The notes under the pieces were generated by a model. That model did not search any database, was not told the origin of the DNA, and was given only the letters and a program-made list of their open reading frames with translations. The position numbers and the translations under genes were made by a program. Shown here in pieces: positions 15,981 through 24,249 of a stretch of 64,000 nucleotides of DNA. Source of the stretch: Elusimicrobiota bacterium (GTDB lineage: Bacteria > Elusimicrobiota > Elusimicrobia > UBA1565 > UBA9628); assembly GCA_023249645.1 (NCBI GenBank), contig JAHFCF010000005.1, forward strand, positions 88,837-152,836, in the 5' to 3' direction. Position 1 is the stretch's first letter, and each line of letters begins with the position of its first letter.

Positions 15981-16664
15981 TCAGAAAACCTTCTTGACGG
16001 AGATGCGTTGGGCGAGCTCCTGCTCCAAGGCGATGACCGTTTCCCCGGTCTGCACCACGATGGACGGCCGGCTTTGCTTCAAGGTGACCAGGCTGCCTGG
16101 GGTCAGTCCCAAGGCGAGGAGCTTCTGGATGACGGGCTTGTCCTCCATGGCCAGATAGACGATCTTTCCGGAATTGCCGGGTAGGAGCTTGTCCAGAGAA
16201 GTGATGACGGGGTCGGCTTGGTCGAGCCATTGCTTGCAGCACTCGCCGGGGGGTATGGGAGTCCCGTGCGGGCAATGGCGCGGATGGCCCAGGAGGGTGC
16301 AGATGGCCCGAGTGGCCTCAGGGGAGAGGATGTGCTCCCAGCGGCAGGCGTCCTCATCGATCTGGCCCGCTCCCACGTCCAGCAGATCCACCAGAAGCCT
16401 TTCCGCCAGGCGATGGCGTCGTGTGACATCCTGGGCCAGGGTCCTTCCGGACTCGCTCAATTCGACGTTTCCGCTGCTGAGGCGCGCGAGGTCCTTGCTC
16501 AGGAGTCTTTCAAAGACATCCGGGGAGATCCCCTGGGAGAGCACTGTTCGTATCTGTTCTTCATGGCACTGCCCGAGTTCGTGATTGTGCCATATGACCC
16601 CGAGGGCTTCCTCCTCTTCTTCCAGCGCGGCCGGCTTGAGGCGGGACATGGATCCAAAGTACAT
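15981..16664 (-). CDS. DtxR/MntR-family metal-dependent repressor with FeoA-like SH3 domain
   Basis: 227 residues from the ATG at 16664, preceded by GGAGG and 14 bp after the feoB stop. Residues about 30-80 form a shortened, divergent HTH; RHRLAERLLVDLLDVGAGQIDEDACRWEHILS (about 87-120) is the DtxR dimerisation/metal block, and GHPRHCPHGTPIP its conserved end. C-terminal residues 150-227 are a FeoA/SH3-like domain (LALGLTPGSLVTL). Likely an Fe2+- or Mn2+-sensing repressor controlling the iron operon. The C-terminal domain could also serve FeoB, since no separate feoA gene is present here. Confidence 0.85.
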   Translation of the reverse strand: MYFGSMSRLKPAALEEEEEALGVIWHNHELGQCHEEQIRTVLSQGISPDVFERLLSKDLARLSSGNVELSESGRTLAQDVTRRHRLAERLLVDLLDVGAGQIDEDACRWEHILSPEATRAICTLLGHPRHCPHGTPIPPGECCKQWLDQADPVITSLDKLLPGNSGKIVYLAMEDKPVIQKLLALGLTPGSLVTLKQSRPSIVVQTGETVIALEQELAQRISVKKVF

Positions 16665-16677
16665 GGAGCATCCTCCG

Positions 16678-18663
16678 TCAGACGAAGTTGGTGAGATTGA
16701 GGAACACATTGAGCGCGGCTGCGACACCGATGGCGACGGCGAAGACCAGGCCGCTGATCAGGCAGGCTTTTCCAGTCCCCCTTTCCTTGATCAGGACAAG
16801 GAACTGCGCCAGGCACGGGAGGAAGAGGGTGATGGCCACCAGGCTGACGACGATCTGCCTGGGATCCAAGACTCCCTGCTTGGAAAGTGCGAAGAGCCCG
16901 GCCGCCCCGTAGTCGCGCCTGAGAAAGCCTAAGATGAAGCACCACGCGGTCTCCTTGGGGAGGCCCAGCAGCCTGGTCGTGACCGGGGCCAGCAGCGACT
17001 CCGCTGTTTTGAGTACCCCCAGCCTGTCCGAGATGAAGAGCACGAGGGTTCCGAGCATGAACAGGGGGACCGCCTCCTTGAGATACCACGCCAGCCGCGC
17101 CTTGACCTTGAGAAGGATGTTGCCGGCTTGGGGAATGCGCAGGGGAGGTATCTCCATGATGAAGGGGGCCCGCGCGCCGGGCAGGAGCTTGGAGGCGCCC
17201 CAGCCGGCGGCCAGCATCGTGGCTAGGATGGTGGCCAGCCAGAGCGTCCACTCCCGCCAGCCGTGTTCGGCGAGGATCCCCATGACTACGCCCAGCTGAG
17301 CCGAGCAGGGTATGCCCAGGGTCAGAAGGAACGTGGCCAGAAGCCTTTCCTTGCGCGTGTCCAGGATGCGGCTGCCCAGTGTGGCCATGGTGACGCAGCC
17401 CAGGCCCAGGACCATGGGAATGACGGCCTTGCCGTTGAGGCCCACGAGCCGGAAGGCCTTGTCGAGCATGGCGCTCAGCCGCGGCAAGTAGCCTGAATCC
17501 TCGAGGAATCCGAAGAAGATGAAGAAAGCCGTCACGATGGGGAAGATGATGGCCAGGGCGTAGGTCAGCGCCATGGTGATGGCGCCATAGGGACCGACCA
17601 GCATGTCCTGCAGGAAAGGGACGGGCACGGCGGCCTTGACCAGCCGGATCGCCGCCGGATTGATGTAGCGGCCGAAGAGGATGTTCTCCATGAAGTTCAC
17701 GCCGTGTCCGGCGGCCAGGACGCCGACGAAATAGTACATGGTCGCGATGGCGGCGGCCACCAGGGCGTAGCCGGGCAAGCCTCTCATGGACCAGCGGTCC
17801 AAAAATTGGATCCAGCCCGGCCTGCCGGGCAGAGATCGCGTCTGCGTCGCGGCGACGGCGTTCAGTGCCCACGATTCTTGGAACGCATGCAGCAGGAACT
17901 CGGGCGGCTGGAAGAATCGTTCCCGCAGTCGGGCGGCGTCTTGGAGCGCTGGGGCGAGCGCTTGCGGCGCCGGAGGCAGGCCGGTGATCAGGAATGCGGC
18001 AACGGTCGTATCACCGGCAAGCAGGGAGAGGCCGATGAACCGCCTAAAATTTCCGGCGGGCAAGGCTTCGCGGATCGTGCGCGCCGCGGCCTCGATCTCT
18101 CCGGAATACTCCACTGGGCGCGGCGGCGCGGCTTGGGCCAGGGCGGTCTTGAGCCGCTCCATGCCTTGGCCGGTGGTGGCCACGGTCTCGACCACCGGCA
18201 CCCCCAGGAGCGCCGAGAGCCGGCGGACATCGCACCGGAACCCGCGGGAGATCGCCTCATCGGACATGTTCAAGGCCAGCACCAGGGGGAGTCCCAGGTC
18301 AGCCAGCGCCGCGGTCAGCATCAAGGTCCCTTTGAGGTTCTTGGCGTCGGCCACCTGGACGATCACGTCGGGCTTCTCGCGCAGAAGCAGGTCCCGCGCG
18401 ACGATCTCATCCTCGGATTGCGGGGTGAGCGAGCGTATGCCCGGCGTGTCGATCACCTGCCAGGTCCGGCCGTGGAAGCGTCCGACTCCGCGGGTGACGT
18501 CGACGGTGGTGCCGGGATAGTTCGAGACCGTGACATAGTTTCCGGTCAGGCGGTTGAACACCACCGATTTGCCGACGTTGGGGTGTCCCACCAGGGCGAT
18601 GCGGCCGTTGGTCGCCTGGGCGGATTCATGCTCGATGTGTCCGCTCTGTTCGTGCTGAGTCAT
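16678..18663 (-). CDS. feoB: Ferrous iron transporter FeoB
   Basis: 661 residues. N-terminal G domain: GHPNVGKS (about 26, G1), PGTT (G3 region), DTPG, NMSD (G4). A GDP-dissociation-inhibitor helical region follows, then about 8-10 membrane helices in two gate repeats with the cysteine-containing GLGCVTM and GIPCSAQL motifs. Moves Fe2+ across the inner membrane. Placed between a haem-binding lipoprotein-like gene and the DtxR-type regulator, downstream of fur, so part of an iron operon. Slightly shorter than E. coli FeoB (773). Confidence 0.96.
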   Translation of the reverse strand: MTQHEQSGHIEHESAQATNGRIALVGHPNVGKSVVFNRLTGNYVTVSNYPGTTVDVTRGVGRFHGRTWQVIDTPGIRSLTPQSEDEIVARDLLLREKPDVIVQVADAKNLKGTLMLTAALADLGLPLVLALNMSDEAISRGFRCDVRRLSALLGVPVVETVATTGQGMERLKTALAQAAPPRPVEYSGEIEAAARTIREALPAGNFRRFIGLSLLAGDTTVAAFLITGLPPAPQALAPALQDAARLRERFFQPPEFLLHAFQESWALNAVAATQTRSLPGRPGWIQFLDRWSMRGLPGYALVAAAIATMYYFVGVLAAGHGVNFMENILFGRYINPAAIRLVKAAVPVPFLQDMLVGPYGAITMALTYALAIIFPIVTAFFIFFGFLEDSGYLPRLSAMLDKAFRLVGLNGKAVIPMVLGLGCVTMATLGSRILDTRKERLLATFLLTLGIPCSAQLGVVMGILAEHGWREWTLWLATILATMLAAGWGASKLLPGARAPFIMEIPPLRIPQAGNILLKVKARLAWYLKEAVPLFMLGTLVLFISDRLGVLKTAESLLAPVTTRLLGLPKETAWCFILGFLRRDYGAAGLFALSKQGVLDPRQIVVSLVAITLFLPCLAQFLVLIKERGTGKACLISGLVFAVAIGVAAALNVFLNLTNFV

Positions 18664-18682
18664 GGCGGTCTCGTAATGGGCA

Positions 18683-19045
18683 TCATTCGATCTTGACGGA
18701 CAGAATATAGCGCCGGATGCGTTCCTTCTCAGCGTCAGAGATCTGGCTGCGCTGCTGCATCCGCTCCAGCATGAGCTCCCAACGCTCCGGCGAGTAAGCC
18801 GACGGCAGCCTCAAGGTATGGCATCCGGAGCACTTGGCGATGTATAGGGCCCGGCCTTGCCGCAGTGCCTCCAGGGTCGTCCCCGGCCATTGCTGCGTCG
18901 CCCGACGAGCTTGGAGGGGCGTCGGGCTTGGGATCTGGCCCGCGCAGGCGCAGAGAACGGCCGCGAGCGCGGCCATGCCTGCGGCCGAGGTGCGTAGCCT
19001 TCTAGAATCGGATGGATCCGATGATCCTGAAATTGAATTTTTCAT
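18683..19045 (-). CDS. Small c-type cytochrome-like lipoprotein
   Basis: 120 residues. Basic n-region RRLR, hydrophobic AAGMAALAAVLCAC, then a mature domain with one haem-binding CSGCH (72-76) and possible Met ligands near 92-96 (LMLERMQQR). The ATG at 19045 overlaps the upstream barrel gene by 44 bp; a later ATG at 18976 would avoid the overlap but leaves no basic n-region. Probably a periplasmic mono-haem electron carrier or metal sensor. Position before feoB suggests a link to Fe2+/Fe3+ redox. Confidence 0.72.
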   Translation of the reverse strand: MKNSISGSSDPSDSRRLRTSAAGMAALAAVLCACAGQIPSPTPLQARRATQQWPGTTLEALRQGRALYIAKCSGCHTLRLPSAYSPERWELMLERMQQRSQISDAEKERIRRYILSVKIE

Positions 19046-19817
19046 GATTGTCCAGAACCAGGGAGTCTTGGGGATTGGCGACGGAACGCTGGAGGGCCGG
19101 CAACTGCCGCAAGAGGGTCGCGGTCAGCCACCAATTCTCGTGCGCATAGCTCGCCACAGGGCCTGCGAAGATGACGCTGTCCGTGAAGCCTGAGCCCGGA
19201 TGCGTCTTTTCGTTCTGGTTGACGACTTCGAGTCCTGCCGAGAAGGCGGGCGTGAAGAAGTGGGTCAAGCCCAGATCGTTCTCCAGATTCCACGAGATGT
19301 TCGAATGTCCGGGGCCGAACTCCCACTCGGGTTCGACCACGGCGTTGTAGGCGACGAGATTGTCCCCGAACTTCTTGTCCAGGATGAGCTTCGACTCCCA
19401 CCCGAATTCGTCGGATTGGAAGGTGTATTCCTGATAGAACGCCAATCCCAGGGCGTCCGCCACGGGATCCCATAGTTTGTATTTCCATTCCGAGGAGATG
19501 CCGTCGAAGCCCTGGTCGCCGACCTTCTGGCCGGGGTTGGCCGGATCCTCGTGCGTGGCTTGATGCCAATTCAGGTAGAGGGACGTCTGGAGGCGGTCGA
19601 CCAGTCCCACCTCATACTCCAGGCGGTAGTCGAACTCGGAGAAATAACTCGTCCGGCCAGCCCGCCAGGTGAGCCAGGGCTCGAGCTCCTTGACGCCCGC
19701 CGGCAGCACTCCGCTCTCATAGGTGTAAGTGAAGCGCCGTTCGGTGGCGGCTCCAGGCGAGACTGCCGCCAGGCTCAAGGCCGCCAGAAGAAATAGAATC
19801 ATTTCGATTTTTCTCAT
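19002..19817 (-). CDS. DUF6662-like outer-membrane beta-barrel protein
   Basis: 271 residues; signal peptide 1-23. TYTYESGVLPAGVKELEPWLTWR near the mature N-terminus is typical of this barrel family, followed by about ten amphipathic strands and a terminal strand ending IIGSIRF (C-terminal Phe, as in outer-membrane proteins). Five bases after the fur stop with GAGAGG upstream, so co-transcribed with fur. May be an outer-membrane channel for metal or a small molecule; substrate unknown. Confidence 0.72.
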   Translation of the reverse strand: MRKIEMILFLLAALSLAAVSPGAATERRFTYTYESGVLPAGVKELEPWLTWRAGRTSYFSEFDYRLEYEVGLVDRLQTSLYLNWHQATHEDPANPGQKVGDQGFDGISSEWKYKLWDPVADALGLAFYQEYTFQSDEFGWESKLILDKKFGDNLVAYNAVVEPEWEFGPGHSNISWNLENDLGLTHFFTPAFSAGLEVVNQNEKTHPGSGFTDSVIFAGPVASYAHENWWLTATLLRQLPALQRSVANPQDSLVLDNHEKFNFRIIGSIRF

Positions 19818-19821
19818 TTAT

Positions 19822-20268
19822 TCAATGACCTCTCCCGCGTCCGAGTTTGAGACAACGCCTGCAATAGCCTCTGACCTCCAGGCAGTGTCCCGTGATCCGG
19901 AATCCCCGCCGTTTGGCTTCCGTCTCTTGAAGGCGTTCTATGGCGCAGTTGGAAAACTCGACCACGGCCCCGCAGCCCAGGCAGGTCATGTGGTCATGAT
20001 GGGGCTTGCCGACGGCGACCTCAAAACGGCGTCGGACCGTCGTCGGCTGCGTCTCATCCGCGATGCCCAGCTGCGCGAAGAGCTTGAGAGCCCGGAAGAC
20101 CGTGGCCCGGCCCAGAGTGGAGTTCCCTCTTTTCAGGGCTTCATAGATGGATTCGGCGCAGGCATGCGTTCCACCGTCGGATAGGTGCTCCAGGATGAGC
20201 CGCCGGGGCCGGGTCAGGCGAAGGCCCCGGCTCTTGAGCATGGTGAAGAACTGCTGTTCCTTGAGCAT
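19822..20268 (-). CDS. fur: Fur-family ferric uptake regulator
   Basis: 148 residues. Winged helix 1-85 (RLTRPRRLILEHLSDGGTHACAESIYEAL, GRATVFRALKLF), then the metal-binding dimerisation domain: HHDHMTCLGCGAVVEF and a C-terminal CRRC pair. Leads an operon with a barrel, cytochrome-like protein, feoB and a DtxR-type regulator. A pseudo-palindrome just upstream of the ATG next to a TATAAT suggests autoregulation. No Shine-Dalgarno; the mRNA leader would be about 10 nt. Confidence 0.92.
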   Translation of the reverse strand: MLKEQQFFTMLKSRGLRLTRPRRLILEHLSDGGTHACAESIYEALKRGNSTLGRATVFRALKLFAQLGIADETQPTTVRRRFEVAVGKPHHDHMTCLGCGAVVEFSNCAIERLQETEAKRRGFRITGHCLEVRGYCRRCLKLGRGRGH

Positions 20269-20269
20269 A

Positions 20270-20292
20270 TTGATATTGCAGTCTCAATTATA
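20270..20292 (-). promoter_or_regulatory. fur promoter -10 and Fur-box-like palindrome
   Basis: TATAAT on the minus strand at 20292-20287, directly followed by the symmetrical TTGA-N3-TGCA-N3-TCAA (20270-20287). The half-sites resemble Fur-family boxes. TTGGAG at -35 spacing 18 is weak. Confidence 0.45.
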
Positions 20293-20305
20293 GCATACTG
20301 GGTCG

Positions 20306-20908
20306 ATGTCCTCCAAAGATCTCTTGACGCGAAAAGCCCTGCGGTTGGAATATTTCACCGTGGCTTGGAACGTTTTTGAGGCAGCGGCCGCCATCGCGGC
20401 GGCGGTCATGGCCGGCAGCGTGGCTCTGCTCGGCTTCGGCTTGGACAGTCTCATCGAAGTGGCGGCCGCCGCCGTCCTGATCTGGCGGCTGAAAAAACAC
20501 GGCACGGACCTGGACGAAGAATCCAGGGCCGAGCGTCTCTCCCTTCGGTTTGTCGGCGCGACCTTCTTTCTTTTGGCGGCCTATGTGGCTTATGAAGCCA
20601 TCCATCTCCTGTGGCTTAGGCAAAGAGTCGGGCAAAGTCTTGTCGGCATCGCCATCACCGTCTTGGCAGCCCTGGTGATGCCGATTCTTGGAATGAGAAA
20701 ACGCCAGGTGGCTCAAGAGCTAGGCAGCGAAGCCCTGGCCGAGGAGGGTGTGGAGAGCTTGATGTGCGGCTTCATGTCCCTGGCCGTTCTCCTCGGGCTT
20801 GTGTTGAACTATTTCTGGGGATTCTGGTGGGCTGACCCGATGGCCAGTCTGGTCATCGCCGGCTTCATGGTCCGAGAAGGCCGGGAAGCCTTTGAGGCTG
20901 GCGAATGA
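20306..20908 (+). CDS. Cation diffusion facilitator-like transporter, membrane domain only
   Basis: 200 residues, six predicted membrane helices. SVALLGFGLDSLIEVAAA (about 38) and WWADPMASLVIAG (about 173) carry the paired Asp sites of CDF metal/proton antiporters. The C-terminal cytoplasmic metal-sensing domain of typical CDFs (about 300 residues) is missing. Divergent from fur with a 37-bp gap, so the intergenic palindrome could control both. Likely exports Fe2+, Zn2+ or Mn2+. Its stop overlaps the methyltransferase start by 4 bp. Confidence 0.8.
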   Translation: MSSKDLLTRKALRLEYFTVAWNVFEAAAAIAAAVMAGSVALLGFGLDSLIEVAAAAVLIWRLKKHGTDLDEESRAERLSLRFVGATFFLLAAYVAYEAIHLLWLRQRVGQSLVGIAITVLAALVMPILGMRKRQVAQELGSEALAEEGVESLMCGFMSLAVLLGLVLNYFWGFWWADPMASLVIAGFMVREGREAFEAGE

Positions 20909-21489
20909 AGATCCGGGAAAGCGGCATGCCCGAGCGGGATGTCTGGGAGAGTTTTTTCGATCCTGCCAATCTCTTGACCACCCTGGGCTTGGGTCGGCAA
21001 GTGAACGACGCGGCGGAGTTCGGCTGCGGCTACGGCACCTTCACCATCCCGGCGGCCAAGCTCATCAGCGGGAAGATTTACGCCTTGGATATCGAACCGG
21101 ATATGGTCCGGCTGGTCAGCGAAAGAGCCTCCGGCGAAGGGCTCGGCAATGTGCGCGTCCTCCTGCGCGATTTCATGGTTCAAGGTTCGGGCATGCCGGA
21201 TGAAAGCGTCGATTACGCGATGCTCTTCAACATCCTGCATCTGGAGAACCCGATCGTCCTCCTCCAAGAGGCGGCCCGGATCCTTAAAAAAGGCGGCAGG
21301 CTGGCCATCATCCACTGGAACCATGACCCCGCGACGCCGCGGGGGCCTTCGCTGGACATCCGCCCCAGGCCCGAGCAGTGCATCGCTTGGGCTAAGCGCG
21401 CCGGGTTTTGCAAGCCCGTCCTCTACGACCTTTCGCCATATCATTATGGAATCGTCGCGATCCGTTTCAATCCGGGAAATATCATATAA
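20905..21489 (+). CDS. Class I SAM-dependent methyltransferase
   Basis: 194 residues. SAM motif AEFGCGYGTFTIPAA (about 38), acidic residue in ALDIEPD (about 60), LRDF and the motif DYAMLFNILHLENP (about 104), then KKGGRLAIIHWNHD. UbiE/arsenite-methyltransferase-like core without extra domains; substrate unknown. Coupled to the CDF gene (ATGA overlap), so a metal or metalloid substrate is possible but not shown. Confidence 0.83.
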   Translation: MKIRESGMPERDVWESFFDPANLLTTLGLGRQVNDAAEFGCGYGTFTIPAAKLISGKIYALDIEPDMVRLVSERASGEGLGNVRVLLRDFMVQGSGMPDESVDYAMLFNILHLENPIVLLQEAARILKKGGRLAIIHWNHDPATPRGPSLDIRPRPEQCIAWAKRAGFCKPVLYDLSPYHYGIVAIRFNPGNII

Positions 21490-21506
21490 TCCTCGAACTG
21501 CCCTCC

Positions 21507-23471
21507 ATGTTTGAGAAAATCCGCCGCCTCATCTTCGGAGAGCCGCGCGACCTCGACGATCCCCAGCTCTACCACCGCGTCTCCCTCGTCGCCTTCTTAG
21601 CCTGGGTTGGGTTGGGGGCTGACGGCCTCTCCTCCTCCTGCTACGGCCCCGAGGAGGCCTTCCGGGCGCTGGGTCCCCACGGGCACTTGGCCATCCTCCT
21701 GGCCGTGATGACCGCGATCACCATCTGCGTCATCGCCATCGCCTATTCCAATGTCATCGAGCATTTCCCAGGAGGAGGCGGCGGCTATCTGGTGGCGACC
21801 AAGCTCTTGGGTGAGAAGGCAGGCGTGGTCTCGGGCTGTGCGCTGGTCGTGGACTATGTCCTCACCATCACGGTGTCGGTCGCCAGCGGCTGCGATGCCC
21901 TGTGGTCCTCTCTTCCCCCCCATTGGGCGGGTTATAAGCTTTGGGCGGAGCTCGGGGTCCTCCTGATCCTTATCGTTCTTAATCTGCGCGGGGTCAAGGA
22001 GTCCGTCAGCGTTTTGGCCCCCATCTTTATGGTTTTTGTTGTCACCCATGTATTCCTCATCCTCTACGTCCTAGGCTGGCATCTCACCGGTCTGCCGACC
22101 ATCGTCCACGACGCTGCCTTGGACCTGCATGCCTCCGTGAGTTCCATCGGTCCCTGGGCCGTGGGGCTGATCCTCCTTCGCGCCTATTCCATGGGATGCG
22201 GCACCTATACGGGCATCGAGGCTGTCTCCAACGGCGTCACCACTCTCAGGGAGCCTCGGGTAGAGACCGGCAAGAAGACCATGGTGCTCATGGCTGCGTC
22301 CTTGGCCTTCACCGCCGGCGGAATCATCTTGTGCTACCTGCTCACCGGGACTGCGCCTGCCGTCGGCAAGACGATGAACGCAGTCCTCTCCGAGAATGTC
22401 TTCGGCGCCTGGAGGCTTTGGGGTCTGCCCGCGGGGTCGACCTTGGTCATCGTCATCCTGGCCTCGGAAGCTGCTTTGCTCTTCGTCGCGGCCCAAGCGG
22501 GATTTTTGGATGGGCCGCGCGTCGTGGCCAATATGGCCGTGGACTCCTGGATGCCGCGGCGCTTTGCCCAGCTCTCCGAGCGTCTGGTCGCCAAGGATGG
22601 CATCCTCTTGATGGGGGTCAGCGCGATCGCCGTCCTCTTCTATACCAGAGGCAACATCACCACCTTGGTGGTCATGTACTCGATCAACGTCTTCATCACC
22701 TTCTCCTTGACCGAGCTGGGCATGGCGCGCCATTGGCTGGCGGTGAGGGGTCAGGATCCCCGCTGGAAAACCCAGCTTCCCATCCATAGCACGGGTCTGG
22801 TCATGTGTTCGTGCATCCTGGGCATCGTCCTTTGCGAGAAGTTCTCGGAAGGAGGCTGGGTCACCGCGGCCATCACCGGCGCCGTGATCGCCGCGTGCTT
22901 CTTCATCCGACGCCGCTACAATGTCGTGCGTCGCGAGATGCGCCGGCTCGACAGCCTCCTGGAGGTCCCCCTGCCCACGGGCAGGCCCGCTCCGCCGTCT
23001 CTGGACACGAAGGCTCCGACCGCCGTGGTCCTGGTGGGAGGCGGCTTCACGGGCTTCGGCTTGCATCAGATACTCTCCATCCAGAGGCTCTTCCCCTATC
23101 ATTTTAAGAATTTCGTCTTCGTTTCCGTCGGGCTTCTGGATTCAGGGAACTTCAAGGGACAGGCTGAGGTTCAGCGGCTTGAAGAACAAACTGCCTGGAA
23201 TCTGGAGCGCTATGTGACCTGGTGCAAGGCCCACGGCTTCGCCGCGGCCTATCGCTTCGCCGTGGACACCGAGACCGTCCCAGCTTTGGAGAGGCTCTGC
23301 TGCGAGGTCGCCGCGGAGTTCTCGCGCCCCATCTTCTTCACGGGCAAGCTCATCTTCAAGGAAGACAAGTTCCTCCAGCGGCTCCTGCACAACGACACGG
23401 CCTTCGCCATCCAGAGGCGCCTGCAGTTCAACGGCTTCCAGACCGTGGTGCTGCCGATCCGGTCCACCTGA
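21507..23471 (+). CDS. APC-family permease
   Basis: 654 residues from the ATG at 21507; the frame extends further up but into the methyltransferase gene. Twelve membrane helices between about 25 and 475 (GLGADGLSSSCYGPEEAF, FPGGGGGYLVATKLLG in helix 3 region), then a soluble C-terminal domain of about 170 residues that starts near TAVVLVGG and looks like a nucleotide-binding/USP-like fold. The AYSNVIEHFPGGGGGY motif is typical of large APC transporters of amino acids or potassium. Substrate undetermined. A TATAAT lies 17 bp before the start. Confidence 0.85.
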   Translation: MFEKIRRLIFGEPRDLDDPQLYHRVSLVAFLAWVGLGADGLSSSCYGPEEAFRALGPHGHLAILLAVMTAITICVIAIAYSNVIEHFPGGGGGYLVATKLLGEKAGVVSGCALVVDYVLTITVSVASGCDALWSSLPPHWAGYKLWAELGVLLILIVLNLRGVKESVSVLAPIFMVFVVTHVFLILYVLGWHLTGLPTIVHDAALDLHASVSSIGPWAVGLILLRAYSMGCGTYTGIEAVSNGVTTLREPRVETGKKTMVLMAASLAFTAGGIILCYLLTGTAPAVGKTMNAVLSENVFGAWRLWGLPAGSTLVIVILASEAALLFVAAQAGFLDGPRVVANMAVDSWMPRRFAQLSERLVAKDGILLMGVSAIAVLFYTRGNITTLVVMYSINVFITFSLTELGMARHWLAVRGQDPRWKTQLPIHSTGLVMCSCILGIVLCEKFSEGGWVTAAITGAVIAACFFIRRRYNVVRREMRRLDSLLEVPLPTGRPAPPSLDTKAPTAVVLVGGGFTGFGLHQILSIQRLFPYHFKNFVFVSVGLLDSGNFKGQAEVQRLEEQTAWNLERYVTWCKAHGFAAAYRFAVDTETVPALERLCCEVAAEFSRPIFFTGKLIFKEDKFLQRLLHNDTAFAIQRRLQFNGFQTVVLPIRST

Positions 23472-23475
23472 CTTG

Positions 23476-23682
23476 TTAGAGGAGCGCTTTAGGATAGGGC
23501 TTAGGCAAGGGTCTGGGCGCGGCCGGAGCCAAGGAGCTCACGAAAGTGAGCCATTTCAAGACGAGGTCTAAATCCACAGGTTGAGGAAGTCGGGCGCCCT
23601 CTCTTAAGCGGCGAAAGTCTTCGCGCAAGGATTTCGAGCGGGACATCTCCAAAAGCTCTTCTTTTTCCTTCTCAGTGAGCAT
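23476..23682 (-). CDS. Small protein coupled to nucleotidyltransferase
   Basis: 68 residues, MLTEKEKEELLEMSRSKSLREDFRRLREG then a Pro-rich tail. Start at 23682 overlaps the nucleotidyltransferase gene by 11 bp. Acidic/basic helix at the N-terminus is the kind of short partner seen beside AbiEii-like or HEPN-MNT-like pairs. No known domain recognised; could be an antitoxin-like or accessory subunit. Confidence 0.6.
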   Translation of the reverse strand: MLTEKEKEELLEMSRSKSLREDFRRLREGARLPQPVDLDLVLKWLTFVSSLAPAAPRPLPKPYPKALL

Positions 23683-24220
23683 GGCCGAACTTCTCCTTGA
23701 GACGCTGGAGCTCATTGTCCATGCCGAAGAGAGCGTAATACTCAGCCAGGCGCTTCCAGTCCAGGCGCGCGCCATGGATCGCCATGAGGCTTTCGATGTC
23801 CGCCGAGTCCTTGGCTTTCCTGTCCGGATCGTTGGCCATGGCCTGGACCTTGAGGCCGATCACATCCTCTGGCGTCAGGACGCGGACGGAGTTTTTTCCG
23901 CCGCCGATCATCTGCTTGCCCGCTCGGTCGAGCATGTTCAGCGATGTCTGGCGGAAGGCGTGGATGTAATCGACCGAAAGCCCGGGGGCCGCATGGCGAT
24001 ATTGTGAAACGTTCTCGCTTTGGAATCTCTTCTCGTAGCCCAACTCCAACATGATCTTGTGCAGGGCGCCGAGATCATCCTTGTGCACCAGAAAGTCGAT
24101 ATCCAAGGTGGCCCGGGGGGCGCCCAGAGCTCCCAAGGCCAGGCCTCCGGTCAAGGCATAGCGGATGCCCTCCTTGTCAAAGCGCTCAGTCAAGTTTTTA
24201 AGGATGAGTTCGAAGTCCAT
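23672..24220 (-). CDS. Nucleotidyltransferase (AbiEii/DUF6036-like)
   Basis: 182 residues. TGGLALGALGAPRATLDIDFLV (about 24-45) has the GG...DxD signature of minimal nucleotidyltransferases; a third acidic residue is in SVDYIHAF (about 100), and a C-terminal helical region (TPEDVIGLKVQAM) follows. These proteins transfer nucleotides to tRNA or proteins and are common as toxin-like parts of AbiE modules. The small coupled gene downstream could be its partner. Confidence 0.75.
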   Translation of the reverse strand: MDFELILKNLTERFDKEGIRYALTGGLALGALGAPRATLDIDFLVHKDDLGALHKIMLELGYEKRFQSENVSQYRHAAPGLSVDYIHAFRQTSLNMLDRAGKQMIGGGKNSVRVLTPEDVIGLKVQAMANDPDRKAKDSADIESLMAIHGARLDWKRLAEYYALFGMDNELQRLKEKFGHAH

Positions 24221-24232
24221 CTCCAGGAATTA

Positions 24233-24238
24233 TATAAT
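24233..24238 (+). promoter_or_regulatory. -10 box (TATAAT) for ispG
   Basis: Perfect TATAAT 11 bp before the ispG ATG, so the leader would be about 5 nt. A weak TTCGAA (24209) stands 18 bp upstream. Confidence 0.45.
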
Positions 24239-24249
24239 TTAAGCAGCCC

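Noticed and set aside
16499..17872. Long open frame opposite to feoB reading
   Set aside because: Shadow of feoB and the DtxR-type gene; no recognisable protein features.
22747..22754. GGGGTCAGG-like match inside the APC permease gene (and another near 6487 in the protease gene)
   Set aside because: Only the head matches, the tail does not, and both are in conserved coding sequence; chance matches.
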